Notes: generated by a model from the sequence alone, not told the origin. DNA of 64,000 bases from a bacterium (GCA_022778545.1 JALFDW010000014.1:1-64000); one strand, 5' to 3'. Shown: positions 37,065-46,693, numbered from the stretch's first letter. Numbers and translations are program-made.

Positions 37065-38768
37065 TCAAGCGCCGCGGCGCGCCTTTTTTGCCGCTTCCGC
37101 CTTATCCACCAGGGTTTTTGCATGTTCAAGCGCAAGGGGAGAATCGCTGCTGCCATCCATCATTTGGGCAATCCGGCGATATTTTCCTTCAAGATCGAGC
37201 TGCCGTACCTCAACATGCGTGGAGGAACCATCATCCGATTTTTCCACAAGGTAATGAACATCCGCAAGCGCCGCAATCTGGGGCAGATGCGTGATACAGA
37301 TCACCTGATGTGCATCCGCAATGCCGACCATCTTTTCTCCAACGGTTCCCGCAATGCGTCCGCTGATACCCGTGTCGATCTCATCAAAGATCAGCGTGCC
37401 GATCTTGTCGTTGTCCGCAAAGATGGCCTTGAATCCAAGCATGATGCGGGAAAGTTCACCGCCGGATGCGACCTTTGCAAGCGGCTTAAGCGGCTCGCCC
37501 GGGTTTGCGCTGAGCAGGAACTCCAAAGTGTCCATGCCGTTTTCCTCGGGCTCATCCTCCTCCCGTTCTGAAAACTGCACCTTGAATGCTGCTTTTTCCA
37601 TGCCGAGCGCCCGCAGCTGGGAAAGCACATCACAGCTCAGGCGTTCTGCAGCCGCATTGCGCAATGCCGTCAGCTGCCGGGCGAGTTTGAAGTATTTTTC
37701 TTTTGCGCCGGCAAGCATTTTATCCAGCTTCGCCGCACGCTCATCCGCCTGCAACAGCGCATCGCGCTGCTCCCGTGCATTCTGCGCAAAGGAAAGCACG
37801 TCCGCAACCGTTCCGCCATATTTTCGTTTCAGGTCGGAAAGCGCTTCCAAGCGCAATTCGATCTGATCCAGGCGCTGCGGATCAAATTCCAACATGCCCT
37901 TCATATCGCGCAAAGCGTATCCCACATCCTCGAGCGCATAATACGCATCCGCAAGCTTCTGCGCCGCATCCGCGTATTCCTTCGCATAGTTGGAAACGCT
38001 TTCCATGTTATGCCGCGCTGTATCCACCGCTGCGACAGCGCTCCCGTTCTCGCCGTTGAGCGCCTCATAAGCCGTTTCAACGGCAAGCATGATCCTCTCA
38101 GCATTTGCAAGCAGAGTCCGCTCTGCTTGAAGCGTTTCCTCCTCGTCCGGAGCGACGCCTGCAGCTTCGATCTCGTTGATCTGATAATTCAAAATATCGA
38201 TCTGCCGTTCCCGCTCCGCAACCGAGCCGAAGCCTGAAAGACGTTCCCGGCGCAGCGCGGCATATTCCGCATACGCTTCATTGAGCGCAGTGCGTACAGG
38301 CAGAATCTCCGCATGCGCATATGCATCCAGAAAACCAATGTGGTTCTCCGGCGCAAGCAAAGACTGGTGTTCATGCTGGCCATGTATATCCACAAGGGTA
38401 TCCGATACCTCTTTCAGCATGGCCACACTTGTAAGCGTTCCGTTGATCCGGCATAGGTTCTTGCCTGCAAGAGAAAGTTCACGCGAAAGGAACAGCGTAT
38501 CGTCCTCACAGTCGATACCCTGTTCCTCCAAAACAGCTTTTGTTCCGCCGCAATCCGCAATATCAAAAACAGCCTCAACCTTTGTTTTCTGAGCGCCATG
38601 CCGGATGAGTTCCCTGCTCGCGCGCTCACCAAGCACAAAGTTCACCGCATCAATAACGATGGACTTTCCTGCACCCGTTTCTCCGGAAAGCACATTAAAG
38701 CCGGCATGAAATGCAACATCAAGCTGCTCGATCAAAGCAACGTTTTCGATAAAGAGTCTTTGCAGCAT
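37065..38768 (-). CDS. recN: DNA repair protein RecN
   Basis: SMC-like ATPase acting early in double-strand-break repair. Walker A GETGAGKS near 33-40, long central coiled coil, ABC signature GGELSRIMLGFKA and Walker B LIFDEIDTGISG. Length 567 is typical. Probably the last gene of argR-recN; spoIVB is separated by the terminator at 36978-37013. Confidence 0.96.
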   Translation of the reverse strand: MLQRLFIENVALIEQLDVAFHAGFNVLSGETGAGKSIVIDAVNFVLGERASRELIRHGAQKTKVEAVFDIADCGGTKAVLEEQGIDCEDDTLFLSRELSLAGKNLCRINGTLTSVAMLKEVSDTLVDIHGQHEHQSLLAPENHIGFLDAYAHAEILPVRTALNEAYAEYAALRRERLSGFGSVAERERQIDILNYQINEIEAAGVAPDEEETLQAERTLLANAERIMLAVETAYEALNGENGSAVAAVDTARHNMESVSNYAKEYADAAQKLADAYYALEDVGYALRDMKGMLEFDPQRLDQIELRLEALSDLKRKYGGTVADVLSFAQNAREQRDALLQADERAAKLDKMLAGAKEKYFKLARQLTALRNAAAERLSCDVLSQLRALGMEKAAFKVQFSEREEDEPEENGMDTLEFLLSANPGEPLKPLAKVASGGELSRIMLGFKAIFADNDKIGTLIFDEIDTGISGRIAGTVGEKMVGIADAHQVICITHLPQIAALADVHYLVEKSDDGSSTHVEVRQLDLEGKYRRIAQMMDGSSDSPLALEHAKTLVDKAEAAKKARRGA

Positions 38769-38778
38769 TTTTTCGTTT

Positions 38779-39231
38779 TTATTGTTTGAGCATTGCGTTG
38801 AAGCGTTTCACAAGCTCCGGCACACATTTGATATCCTTGATCGCAACGAAGATCGTATTGTCTCCCGCAAGCGTTCCTGCCACCTCGTTCCAACGCATGG
38901 AATCGATCGCCTCTGCAGCGGCATTGCCCGTGCCGGAGATCGTTTTGATGATGATGAGGTTTCCAGTGCTTGCGATCGACACTACGGAGTTCGAGAAAAT
39001 ACGGATAAAACGTTCCTTCAGGCCGGCCTCCGCTTTATCCACGGTGGCATATTTATAGCCGCCGTCCTCCGCCAGCACCTTAATCAGGCGCAGTTCCTTA
39101 ATGTCGCGTGATACAGTCGCCTGTGTTACATTGATCCCCCGGTCCTTCAGGCGCATCGCCAGATCATCCTGTGTTTCGATATTGAACGTTTCGATCAAAT
39201 CCAGGATCATCGCATGTCGTGCCGCTTTCAT
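38779..39231 (-). CDS. argR: Arginine repressor ArgR/AhrC
   Basis: Hexameric regulator of arginine biosynthesis and catabolism. N-terminal winged helix (about 1-70) with TQATVSRDIKELRLIKV, and C-terminal oligomerisation/arginine-binding domain with the SIASTGNLIIIKTISGTGNAAAEAID motif including the conserved GT(G)NA. Length 150 is normal. ATG preceded by AGGAGG. The location between nadK and recN is conserved in Firmicutes; target arginine genes are not in the window. Confidence 0.96.
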   Translation of the reverse strand: MKAARHAMILDLIETFNIETQDDLAMRLKDRGINVTQATVSRDIKELRLIKVLAEDGGYKYATVDKAEAGLKERFIRIFSNSVVSIASTGNLIIIKTISGTGNAAAEAIDSMRWNEVAGTLAGDNTIFVAIKDIKCVPELVKRFNAMLKQ

Positions 39232-39257
39232 TGCGTTATTCCTCCTGTATAGTGTGG

Positions 39258-40076
39258 TTACGATAACTTGCTGCGGATAAGAGAATAAATATTCCGCTCC
39301 TCAAATTTAACAAAGGCTACCCTACGCTCCGAGCGGTACACGATGATTTCATCATCCCGGCTGATCTCGGCAGTATAAATGCCGTCGAGGGAAATATAGC
39401 CTTCACTGTTCATGGAAAAGCGCATCTGCGCATCAGCCGATGCAATGATCGGGCGGAAGGAGAGCGTGTGCGGGCAGATCGGCGTGATGATTGCCACGTC
39501 AAGCCCCGGAGCGATCACCGGGCCGCCTGCAGAAATGGAATAGCCCGTTGCCCCTGTTGTCGTGCTGGCAATGATACCATCACACCTCACAGAACCGGCC
39601 GGAAGGCCGTTGATCTCCATGCTGATATCCACAATGCCGGAAAATGAACGTTTATATAAAAGCGTTTCATTGAGGCAGTAATGCGGCGCGCCGCCGTTGA
39701 CGCGGCAGGCAAACATCATGCGCCGGTCCAGCGAATACTGATGCTGCGCAAGCCGGGAAAGCGCCTCTCCGAATTGTTCCGGCCGGATCTCGCTCAGGAA
39801 GCCAACGCGCCCGAGGTTGATTCCGAGAATCGGGACATCCAGTTCGGCAGCTTTGGATGCAGCGCGCAGGATCGTGCCGTCACCGCCAAATGCAAGGATA
39901 AAATCCGGTGTTTTTTGATCGATCGTCGGGAGTTTGTCAGGGATCATGGAAAGCAGCGGTGCATCCACGCAGCAGGAATACCCCAACGAAAGTGCCTCTT
40001 TCAGCCCGGCTAAAAGGCCATCCACCGCGCTCTGCTTTTGCGGATTTGTAAAAAAGCCTAAGGTCATCCCCTGCAT
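39258..40076 (-). CDS. nadK: NAD kinase
   Basis: Makes NADP from NAD and ATP. GGDGT (in LAFGGDGTILRA) and NE/D motif (CLNETLLYKR) are present, followed by the Gly-rich TTGATGYSISAGGP. Length 272 fits. It has its own promoter at 40101-40129 and is followed by argR, as in other Firmicutes. Confidence 0.95.
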   Translation of the reverse strand: MQGMTLGFFTNPQKQSAVDGLLAGLKEALSLGYSCCVDAPLLSMIPDKLPTIDQKTPDFILAFGGDGTILRAASKAAELDVPILGINLGRVGFLSEIRPEQFGEALSRLAQHQYSLDRRMMFACRVNGGAPHYCLNETLLYKRSFSGIVDISMEINGLPAGSVRCDGIIASTTTGATGYSISAGGPVIAPGLDVAIITPICPHTLSFRPIIASADAQMRFSMNSEGYISLDGIYTAEISRDDEIIVYRSERRVAFVKFEERNIYSLIRSKLS

Positions 40077-40100
40077 GTCAATCTCCCATCTGTAATAAGT

Positions 40101-40129
40101 AGTATAATCATATACATATAACTTTTCAA
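40101..40129 (-). promoter_or_regulatory. Promoter of nadK-argR-recN
   Basis: TTGAAA (40124-40129), 17-bp spacer, TATACT (40101-40106) on the minus strand. Confidence 0.7.
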
Positions 40130-40157
40130 GGAATTTTTCAAGAATAATCCCGTGTTT

Positions 40158-40982
40158 TCAAACATCCTTGAGCGATGCATGCGCTTCTTCTACGATTTTC
40201 GCGACGGTTTCAGCCGGCTGTTCCAACGACTGCTGTTCTGCACCAGCCACAGGTTTTTGCAGCACAAGCAGGAATTCGATGTTCCCCTTCGGGCCTGTGA
40301 TCGGCGAAAAATCAATATGCAGCACATGAAACCCGGTCTCTATCGCAAATTCAACAGCGCCGAGAAGCACCTCACGGTGCGTTTCCTTCTCACGCACCAC
40401 GCCGTTTTTGCCGACCTTTCCCCGCCCTGCTTCAAACTGCGGCTTCACAAGGATCACCGCGCATGCATTTTCACGCAGGCAGGTAAACACTTGCGGCAGG
40501 ATCAGGCGAATCGAAATAAAGGAAACATCCATGGAAGCAAAATCCGGTTGTTCCGTAAACCATCCCGGTTCCATAAAGCGCGCGTTTGTGCGTTCCATGA
40601 CAACAACGCGCGGATCGTTGCGGAGCCGCCAGTCCAGCTGGCCATAGCCCACGTCGATGGCGTAGACCTTTCTTGCGCCGTTTTGCAGCATACAATCCGT
40701 GAATCCACCCGTAGAAGCGCCGATGTCTAGCGCAACCGCTCCTGCGAGGGAGATGCCAAATTTACGCACGGGCTTGTCCAGCTTCAAACCGCCGCGGCTC
40801 ACAAACGGGATCGGGTTTTCCTTAACCGTAAGCACGGAATCGGGAGGTACATTGTCGCCGGGCTTCTCCACCCGTATCCCTGAAAGGCTGACCGCGCCGC
40901 TCATGATGAGCGAACGGGCTTTCTCCCTGCTCTCCGCAAGGCCAAGCTCAACGAGCCTTATGTCCGCACGCGTTCCTTTCAT
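40158..40982 (-). CDS. tlyA: TlyA-family rRNA 2'-O-ribose methyltransferase
   Basis: An S4 domain (about 5-60, RLVELGLAESREKARSLIMSG) fused to a FtsJ/RrmJ-like methyltransferase with the SAM motif LDIGASTGGFTDCMLQNG. Family members methylate 16S and 23S rRNA (capreomycin sensitivity in Mycobacterium). Length 274. ATG at 40982 overlaps the dxs stop by 4 bp; the upstream ATG at 41000 lies within dxs. Formerly called haemolysin A. Confidence 0.93.
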   Translation of the reverse strand: MKGTRADIRLVELGLAESREKARSLIMSGAVSLSGIRVEKPGDNVPPDSVLTVKENPIPFVSRGGLKLDKPVRKFGISLAGAVALDIGASTGGFTDCMLQNGARKVYAIDVGYGQLDWRLRNDPRVVVMERTNARFMEPGWFTEQPDFASMDVSFISIRLILPQVFTCLRENACAVILVKPQFEAGRGKVGKNGVVREKETHREVLLGAVEFAIETGFHVLHIDFSPITGPKGNIEFLLVLQKPVAGAEQQSLEQPAETVAKIVEEAHASLKDV

Positions 40983-42832
40983 TGCACCCACTCCAAACAT
41001 TTCAGTATCACTTGACGGATTTCCTCAGAGGAGAGGCCGGAAAGCGCATCCTGCTCCCGAACGGAAGCATGCCGCACCGGCATTTCACCGACGCCGCAGG
41101 AAACCACGCGCACTGCGTGCCCAATCTCTGCCTGCACTGCCTCACCGAAACCGCCCGTGCGCACTCCGTCCTCCAAAGTGATCACCGGCGTACCCTGTTC
41201 AGCGATACGCGCAAGCATTGCTGCATCCATGGGTTTTATGCACCGCACGTTCACCAACGAAACAGGCAGCCCATCACATGCCTTCAAAGCGGTTTCTACC
41301 ATGCGCCCACTCGCAAGAAGCGTTACACGCCCCGCAGAAAGCGGAAGGATCTCCTCCCACACGCCGATCTCCACCGGCTGCGTAACGGGACGGGACATCA
41401 AAGCCCCGCGGTTATAGCGGATTGCCACCGGCCCGTTCTGGTTGAGGGCAAGCCGTAGCATTTCGGACAATTCCTCCTGTGACGCCGGGGAAAGGATTGT
41501 AATGCCTGGCATGGTGCGCAGGAACGCAATATCATACACGCCCTGATGCGTTTCTCCGTCCTCACCCACAAGCCCTGCGCGGTCGATCGCAAACACAACG
41601 GGAAGCCCCTGAAGGCATACATCGTGCAGGATTTCATCATATGCACGCTGCAAAAAAGTGGAATAGATCGCAACAACGGGGCGCGCCCCGGCTGCTGCCA
41701 TACCCGCGGCCATCGTAACGGCGTGTTCTTCTGCAATGCCGACATCAAAGAAACGTTCCGGATATTCCGCTGCAAAGCGGTCGAGTCCCGTTCCCTTCGG
41801 CATCGCAGCCGTGATCCCAACAATGCGGGAATCCGTCCCGGCAAGCCCGCACAGCGTCCGCGCAAATACGGAAGAGTTGCTTTCGCGCTGGCTTCCGCTT
41901 ACAGCGCCGGTATCGATATCGAATTTCCCGATCCCATGGAATTTTTCAGGATTCTGCTCCGCGAGCGCATATCCCTTCCCCTTTTTTGTGACCGCATGGA
42001 TCATGACCGGGCCATCAAACTGTTTTGCGCGGGCAAGCACTTCAATCAGCTCTGCCGTATCATGGCCGTCAACAGGGCCAAGATAGGTGAACCCCATCTC
42101 TTCAAACAGCACGTTTGGGATGAGCAGATACTTGATCTTGTTTTTCAAATGCAGCACACTGCCAAACAACCGCGCACCAACCTTGGGGAGTTTTCGCAAA
42201 AACTCAGCCGTATTATGCTTGAAATGCTGGTAGGAACGGCTCGTGCGCATGCGGTTCAAATGCCGGTTCACAGCGCCCACATTGTGCGAAATGGACATAT
42301 CGTTATCGTTGAGCACAACGATCAGCGGCTGTTTGCTCTGCCCCGCATCGTTAAGCGCCTCGAAGCAGAGACCGCCCGTCAATGCGCCGTCGCCCAGTAC
42401 GGCAACCACGCTGCCCTTTCCGCCGAGCATGCGTTCGGCGCGCAAAATGCCGAGCGCTGCGGAAACCGAAGTACTCGCATGGCCCGTTCCGAAAGCATCA
42501 TGCGGGCTTTCCGAACGCTTCGGAAAGCCGCTGATCCCGTCTTTTTGGCGGAGTTTATCGAATTCGGCCGCACGGCCGGTCAGGATCTTATGCACATAGG
42601 CCTGATGCCCCACATCAAAAACGATCTTATCCGCAGAAGAATCAAACACGCGGTGCAGCGCGATCGTGAGTTCTACGATCCCTAGGTTCGAAGCGAGATG
42701 CCCGCCCGTATGTGAAACCCGTTCTACAAGAAAGGAGCGTATCTCATCTGCGAGCCTGTCCAGCTCCTGTTCATCGATACGCTTAAAGTCCTCTATGGAA
42801 TGGATCGAATCCACAAGTGGAGTTTCTTTCAT
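40979..42832 (-). CDS. dxs: 1-deoxy-D-xylulose-5-phosphate synthase
   Basis: Thiamine-diphosphate enzyme of the MEP pathway making DXP from pyruvate and glyceraldehyde 3-phosphate. ThDP motif GDGALTGG...ND, transketolase-type DVGHQAYVHKILTGR, and the second half with GIAEEHAVTMAAGMA. Length 617. ATG at 42832 has AAAGG 9 nt upstream. It has a strong promoter at 42868-42896. ispA lies directly upstream and tlyA is translationally coupled downstream. Confidence 0.96.
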   Translation of the reverse strand: MKETPLVDSIHSIEDFKRIDEQELDRLADEIRSFLVERVSHTGGHLASNLGIVELTIALHRVFDSSADKIVFDVGHQAYVHKILTGRAAEFDKLRQKDGISGFPKRSESPHDAFGTGHASTSVSAALGILRAERMLGGKGSVVAVLGDGALTGGLCFEALNDAGQSKQPLIVVLNDNDMSISHNVGAVNRHLNRMRTSRSYQHFKHNTAEFLRKLPKVGARLFGSVLHLKNKIKYLLIPNVLFEEMGFTYLGPVDGHDTAELIEVLARAKQFDGPVMIHAVTKKGKGYALAEQNPEKFHGIGKFDIDTGAVSGSQRESNSSVFARTLCGLAGTDSRIVGITAAMPKGTGLDRFAAEYPERFFDVGIAEEHAVTMAAGMAAAGARPVVAIYSTFLQRAYDEILHDVCLQGLPVVFAIDRAGLVGEDGETHQGVYDIAFLRTMPGITILSPASQEELSEMLRLALNQNGPVAIRYNRGALMSRPVTQPVEIGVWEEILPLSAGRVTLLASGRMVETALKACDGLPVSLVNVRCIKPMDAAMLARIAEQGTPVITLEDGVRTGGFGEAVQAEIGHAVRVVSCGVGEMPVRHASVREQDALSGLSSEEIRQVILKCLEWVQ

Positions 42833-42867
42833 GCAGTTCTGCCTTTCCATGCATAAACGCGGATGGT

Positions 42868-42896
42868 ATTATAACACTTTCGCTTCGCGCTTACAA
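42868..42896 (-). promoter_or_regulatory. Promoter of dxs
   Basis: TTGTAA (42891-42896), 17-bp spacer and TATAAT (42868-42873) on the minus strand. Confidence 0.8.
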
Positions 42897-42926
42897 GGGA
42901 ATACGGATATAAAATGCATAAAATAC

Positions 42927-42953
42927 ACAAAAAACGGAATAATTGTGTTCCGT
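42927..42953 (-). terminator. Short terminator after ispA
   Basis: A 6-bp stem ACGGAA/TTCCGT with loop of 8, then TTTTTTG on the minus strand. The stem is short, so termination may be partial. Confidence 0.5.
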
Positions 42954-42955
42954 AC

Positions 42956-43822
42956 TCAAAATGTTCTCGTCAGCGTCTGCTCCGTAAGTTCAATGAACCA
43001 TACGGCGCGTTCTCCAAACGGCGCGAGCGCATCTTCCGCAAGCCGTGCCTCTTCCTCCGCCATGCGCCGCGACGCAGAAACGCCATAGAGCGCCGGATAA
43101 GTCAGCTTTTCATGAGCCGCATCCTTGCCAAGCGTTTTCCCAACCGTTTTTTCGTCCCCCTCAACATCCAGGAGATCGTCCGTGATCTGGAATAATACGC
43201 CGAAATGTGCGCCAAACGCACGGAGTGCCTTCATTTCCGCAGCATCTGCCTTACCAGCCATGCCGCCTGCAAGAACAGCCGCCGTTATGAGCGCGCCCGT
43301 TTTACGCGTGTGGATGTCGGTAAGCGTTGCCGCATCCGCAGACGGGTTCTTTTCATTGGCAAGATCCTTCCATTGCCCGGCAACCATTCCGTTTACGCCC
43401 GCGCCGCGCGCGATTTCCGCCGCAGCCTCATAGTATCGCGGCGCCACAGCAACATGCTTTGGCCCCTCGGAAAGCATGACCTCAAACGCAAAACTTAAAA
43501 GCCCATCACCGGCGAGCAGTGCATTCGCTTCCCCGAACACTTTGTGATTCGATGGCCTGCCCCGCCGGAAATCGTCGTCATCCATGCAGGGAAGATCATC
43601 ATGAATCAGGGAATAGGTGTGGATCATCTCCAGCGCGCAGGCCAGCGGGAGCGCAGTCTCCAACTGCCCACCCGTCATTTCACAGGCAGAAAGGCAAAGC
43701 ATGGGCCGCAAGCGTTTTCCGCCTGCCAAAAGGCTGTATTCCATCGCCTTGCGCAGTTCCTCGGGCATTTCCGCTTTCATGTATGCCTGAAGTGCTGCGG
43801 TAATACGCTCCACGTTCGTCAT
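42956..43822 (-). CDS. ispA: Short-chain polyprenyl diphosphate synthase (farnesyl/geranyl type)
   Basis: Condenses IPP with allylic diphosphates. First Asp-rich motif in IHDDLPCMDDDDFRRG (about 80-95), second DDLLD (about 220). The bulky residues before the first motif suit a C15 (FPP) product; chain length is inference. Length 288. Start overlaps the xseB stop by 4 bp. Confidence 0.94.
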   Translation of the reverse strand: MTNVERITAALQAYMKAEMPEELRKAMEYSLLAGGKRLRPMLCLSACEMTGGQLETALPLACALEMIHTYSLIHDDLPCMDDDDFRRGRPSNHKVFGEANALLAGDGLLSFAFEVMLSEGPKHVAVAPRYYEAAAEIARGAGVNGMVAGQWKDLANEKNPSADAATLTDIHTRKTGALITAAVLAGGMAGKADAAEMKALRAFGAHFGVLFQITDDLLDVEGDEKTVGKTLGKDAAHEKLTYPALYGVSASRRMAEEEARLAEDALAPFGERAVWFIELTEQTLTRTF

Positions 43823-44034
43823 GCTTCCGTTTTCTCCGCAGCCCCATCCGGAGCAACAGCCTCCAAACGGCCTTCATAAGCTTCCAACTGGGCAAGGCAC
43901 TCTTTTGAAAGCGTCTTCCCTTCTTCATACAGCTTCATCATGTCATCGAGCGGCAGGCTCCCTGCGGAAAGCGCATCAACGATCTCCTCAAGCCTTTGCA
44001 TGGATTCCTCAAAACTCTGCTTTTTCTTTGCCAT
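43819..44034 (-). CDS. xseB: Exodeoxyribonuclease VII small subunit
   Basis: A 71-residue helical protein with the family core SFEESMQRLEEIVDALSAGSLPLDDMMKLYEEG. It binds XseA to form the single-strand exonuclease VII. Located between xseA (22 bp gap) and ispA (4-bp overlap). Confidence 0.95.
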   Translation of the reverse strand: MAKKKQSFEESMQRLEEIVDALSAGSLPLDDMMKLYEEGKTLSKECLAQLEAYEGRLEAVAPDGAAEKTEA

Positions 44035-44056
44035 CTCTCGTTCGTTCCTTATAGTT

Positions 44057-45265
44057 TTATTCAGTCTTAACCGTGTTCACCGCAGCTTCCGCTGCACCGT
44101 CCCGGAATATGATCCGAACCGAGTCTCCAGGGGAGAGCATTCCCGCACTGCCGCAGTATGTGTCATCTTTGTTTTGCACAAGCGTAAACCCGCGCGCAAG
44201 CGTATGCGCCGGGGATAACGCCTCCAGCTTGCCCGAAAGCGCAGCGTGATCACGCGCAGCAGAAGCAATGGCGGAGTGTGCTGCAGCTTCCATCCGCTGC
44301 ACCGCATCCAACACATCACGCCGCGCCGCAGCGATCCTGTGCCGCGGTTCTGCAAACGCGCCACTCCGCATAATGGCTTCAATGCGCGCCCTGCGCCGGA
44401 GAAGGCCGCTCTGCGCTGCGGAAAGCAGCGTCTCGCGCATGCCGTCAAGCGTGGAGAGCAGCGCATCATATTCCGGCACGCAAAGCTCGGCTGCGGCAGA
44501 AGGTGTCGGTGCACGCAGATCCGCCACAAAGTCCGCAATCGTAAAATCCGTCTCATGCCCGACTGCACTCACCACCGGGATCTCGCTTTCGTAGATCGCC
44601 TGTGCAACCACCTCTTCGTTGAATGCCCAAAGATCCTCAAGGCTCCCGCCGCCACGGCCAACAATCAGCACGTCCGCACGCCCGATGCGATTCATTTTCC
44701 GGATTCCCTCCGCGATCTCCTCCGCTGCACCCACACCTTGGACAGCCACCGGGTAAAGCAGCAGATTCATTGCGGGAAACCTGCGCTGCACAATGCTGAT
44801 GATATCGCGTACCGCAGCGCCGCTTTGTGATGTAATGATGCCGACGCATCGCGGTAGCATCGGAATCGGCTTTTTATGCGCTTCATCAAACAGCCCTTGC
44901 GCCTGCAGCCGCGTTTTGAGCATCAGGAAGCGGCGATACAGCTCGCCCTCCCCCTCATGCTGCACTGACTTCACATAAAGCTGATACTGTCCATCCCGTG
45001 CAAAAAGCGAAGCATGCCCCTGCGCTATGATCTCCATGCCATCTGAAAAAGCAGTACTGCACTGAATGGCGTCCTGGCGGAACATAACGCAGCGCACAAG
45101 CGCGCCGCCATCCTTGAGTGCAAAATAAATATGCCCGGAGCTATGGCGTTTCAGCCCGCTGACTTCTCCGCGCACAGAAAGCCCGCGCAGGAGCGCATCC
45201 CGCTGCAGAAGGCTTGCAACATAATCGTTGAGCTGTGTTACGCTCAAAACATATCCGCTTTGCAT
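44057..45265 (-). CDS. xseA: Exodeoxyribonuclease VII large subunit
   Basis: Catalytic subunit of a bidirectional single-strand DNA exonuclease. N-terminal OB fold (about 1-100, SVTQLNDYVASLLQRD), then catalytic domain with IGVITSQSGAAVRDIISIVQRRFP and RGGGSLEDLWAFNEE. Length 402. It starts immediately after the stop of the TsaD-like gene. Confidence 0.96.
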   Translation of the reverse strand: MQSGYVLSVTQLNDYVASLLQRDALLRGLSVRGEVSGLKRHSSGHIYFALKDGGALVRCVMFRQDAIQCSTAFSDGMEIIAQGHASLFARDGQYQLYVKSVQHEGEGELYRRFLMLKTRLQAQGLFDEAHKKPIPMLPRCVGIITSQSGAAVRDIISIVQRRFPAMNLLLYPVAVQGVGAAEEIAEGIRKMNRIGRADVLIVGRGGGSLEDLWAFNEEVVAQAIYESEIPVVSAVGHETDFTIADFVADLRAPTPSAAAELCVPEYDALLSTLDGMRETLLSAAQSGLLRRRARIEAIMRSGAFAEPRHRIAAARRDVLDAVQRMEAAAHSAIASAARDHAALSGKLEALSPAHTLARGFTLVQNKDDTYCGSAGMLSPGDSVRIIFRDGAAEAAVNTVKTE

Positions 45266-46234
45266 TTAATCCTGCCCTTCCGCCGGAATGGCATTCAGCC
45301 TGTCCCTGCACAGGAGCGCCGCACCGACCGCATTGTCGGACGAAAGCGCGCTTTCTCCAAAATAAAGCGCCGCATTCGCATCCAGTTTATGCATCCGCTC
45401 CCTCAGCAGCGTGCGCAGCAATGGGCTCGATGCTACGCCGCCCGCAAGCAGCGCGCGCGTGACCCCGGTTTGCTCCATGGCATGGCAAAGCATTTTTGCA
45501 AAGGTGCGCGCCATGCAGTCATATGCCGCATAGGCAAGTTCCGCACGATCCGCTCCGGCCTTGAGCAACGCCTGCATGCGCGTTTCCACCCCGGAAAATG
45601 AGCAGATTCCTTCCCGCACGATCGCCGGGAGTTTCACAAAGCCCGCCGTCGGGTCAAAGCTTCCTGCAAGCGCTTCAAGCTGCTTTCCACACGGAAAGTG
45701 AAGCCCCATCGCAACGCCGGTGCGATCCACGAACTGCCCGGCATGCAGATCCTCCGTGCCGGAAAGAAGCGAGATCCGGAACGTTTCATCCACGAGGAAC
45801 ACCTCTGTAGTGCCGCCGGAAATGTGCATTCCCAAAAACGGGCGGCCTATCAGTGCTTCGTTTCCGTGCAGCGCGGCGCGCACATGCCCTTCCTGATGGG
45901 AGGCGGTAAGAAGCGGAACATTCCTTGCTGCCGCAACCGAAGCGGCACACATTTTCCCTGCAAGGAAAACAGGCATATAGGAATCCTCATTCGGTCTCGG
46001 CCGGGCGCTCACGCAAACGCCGCGCAGTTCCGCGCCGTTAAGCTGCTTCATCATTTCCGGCATCAATGTTTCAAGGTTCCGCACATGCTGAAACAGGCCA
46101 TCGCTTTGGCGAAGGCCCCGTTCCCCCTGCTTAACAGAAAGCACCGTCCTTAAGTCGGAGACGATGCCATGTTCATCTACACATGCAACAGACGTGGTAT
46201 AGCAGCTCGTATCCACGCCAACATAAGCGTGCAT
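45266..46234 (-). CDS. TsaD/Kae1-family paralogue (O-sialoglycoprotein-endopeptidase-like)
   Basis: A 322-residue ASKHA-fold protein of the TsaD/Gcp superfamily. The metal-binding His pair of TsaD (HxEGH) appears as H113-QEG-H117, with HISGGTTEV and a conserved Asp in SSDNAVG near residue 300. True TsaD makes t6A37 in tRNA together with TsaB and TsaE; this paralogue is divergent (start MHAYVGVDTSCYTTSVA, rather than LGIETSCDET) and lies beside nusB and xseA as in other Clostridia. Its function is not established, so I leave it without a symbol. Overlaps nusB by 1 bp. Confidence 0.8.
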   Translation of the reverse strand: MHAYVGVDTSCYTTSVACVDEHGIVSDLRTVLSVKQGERGLRQSDGLFQHVRNLETLMPEMMKQLNGAELRGVCVSARPRPNEDSYMPVFLAGKMCAASVAAARNVPLLTASHQEGHVRAALHGNEALIGRPFLGMHISGGTTEVFLVDETFRISLLSGTEDLHAGQFVDRTGVAMGLHFPCGKQLEALAGSFDPTAGFVKLPAIVREGICSFSGVETRMQALLKAGADRAELAYAAYDCMARTFAKMLCHAMEQTGVTRALLAGGVASSPLLRTLLRERMHKLDANAALYFGESALSSDNAVGAALLCRDRLNAIPAEGQD

Positions 46235-46659
46235 TACGCTTTTTCCCCGCCTTCTGATTCAAGCCGCTTTGCAAGCGTCCCCAACATGCCGTTCACATAA
46301 GCGGAAGAACGCTCTCCGCCGAAACGCTTTGCAAGTTCCACTGCTTCATTGATGGAAACGCTGCAGGGGATATCCCTGCGATACACCATTTCATAGATCG
46401 CAACGCGCAGGATGGAAAGATCCACCCGCGGCATGCGGTCGATGCTCCAGCCAATGGCAAGATCATCAATCAGCGGATCGATCTCATCCCTGTGTGCCTC
46501 AATGCCGGAAAGCACTGCGTTGGAAAAATCAATATCCTCTGCCGTAAGCGTTTCCGTGATGCCGGACTTGTCCAGCACCGCTTCATATGTGTCTTCTCCC
46601 CCAAACAAGCGGGCAAACGCGAGCTTCATTGCGACCTCGCGCGCCGTTTTCCTGCTCAT
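46234..46659 (-). CDS. nusB: Transcription antitermination factor NusB
   Basis: An all-helical 141-residue protein that with NusE (S10) binds boxA RNA in rRNA antitermination. Typical motifs: SRKTAREVAMKLAFARLF at the N-terminus, IDRMPRVDLSILRVAIYEM and VSINEAVELAKRFGGERSSAYVNGMLG. Follows DUF2273 (34 bp), as in the conserved asp23-amaP-DUF2273-nusB cluster. Confidence 0.95.
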   Translation of the reverse strand: MSRKTAREVAMKLAFARLFGGEDTYEAVLDKSGITETLTAEDIDFSNAVLSGIEAHRDEIDPLIDDLAIGWSIDRMPRVDLSILRVAIYEMVYRRDIPCSVSINEAVELAKRFGGERSSAYVNGMLGTLAKRLESEGGEKA

Positions 46660-46693
46660 ATTCTCTTTCGTCCTCCGTGGGTAAGTTGATCAA

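Noticed and set aside
41546-42685. 379-residue plus-strand frame antisense to dxs
   Set aside because: Shadow of dxs, with no conserved content.
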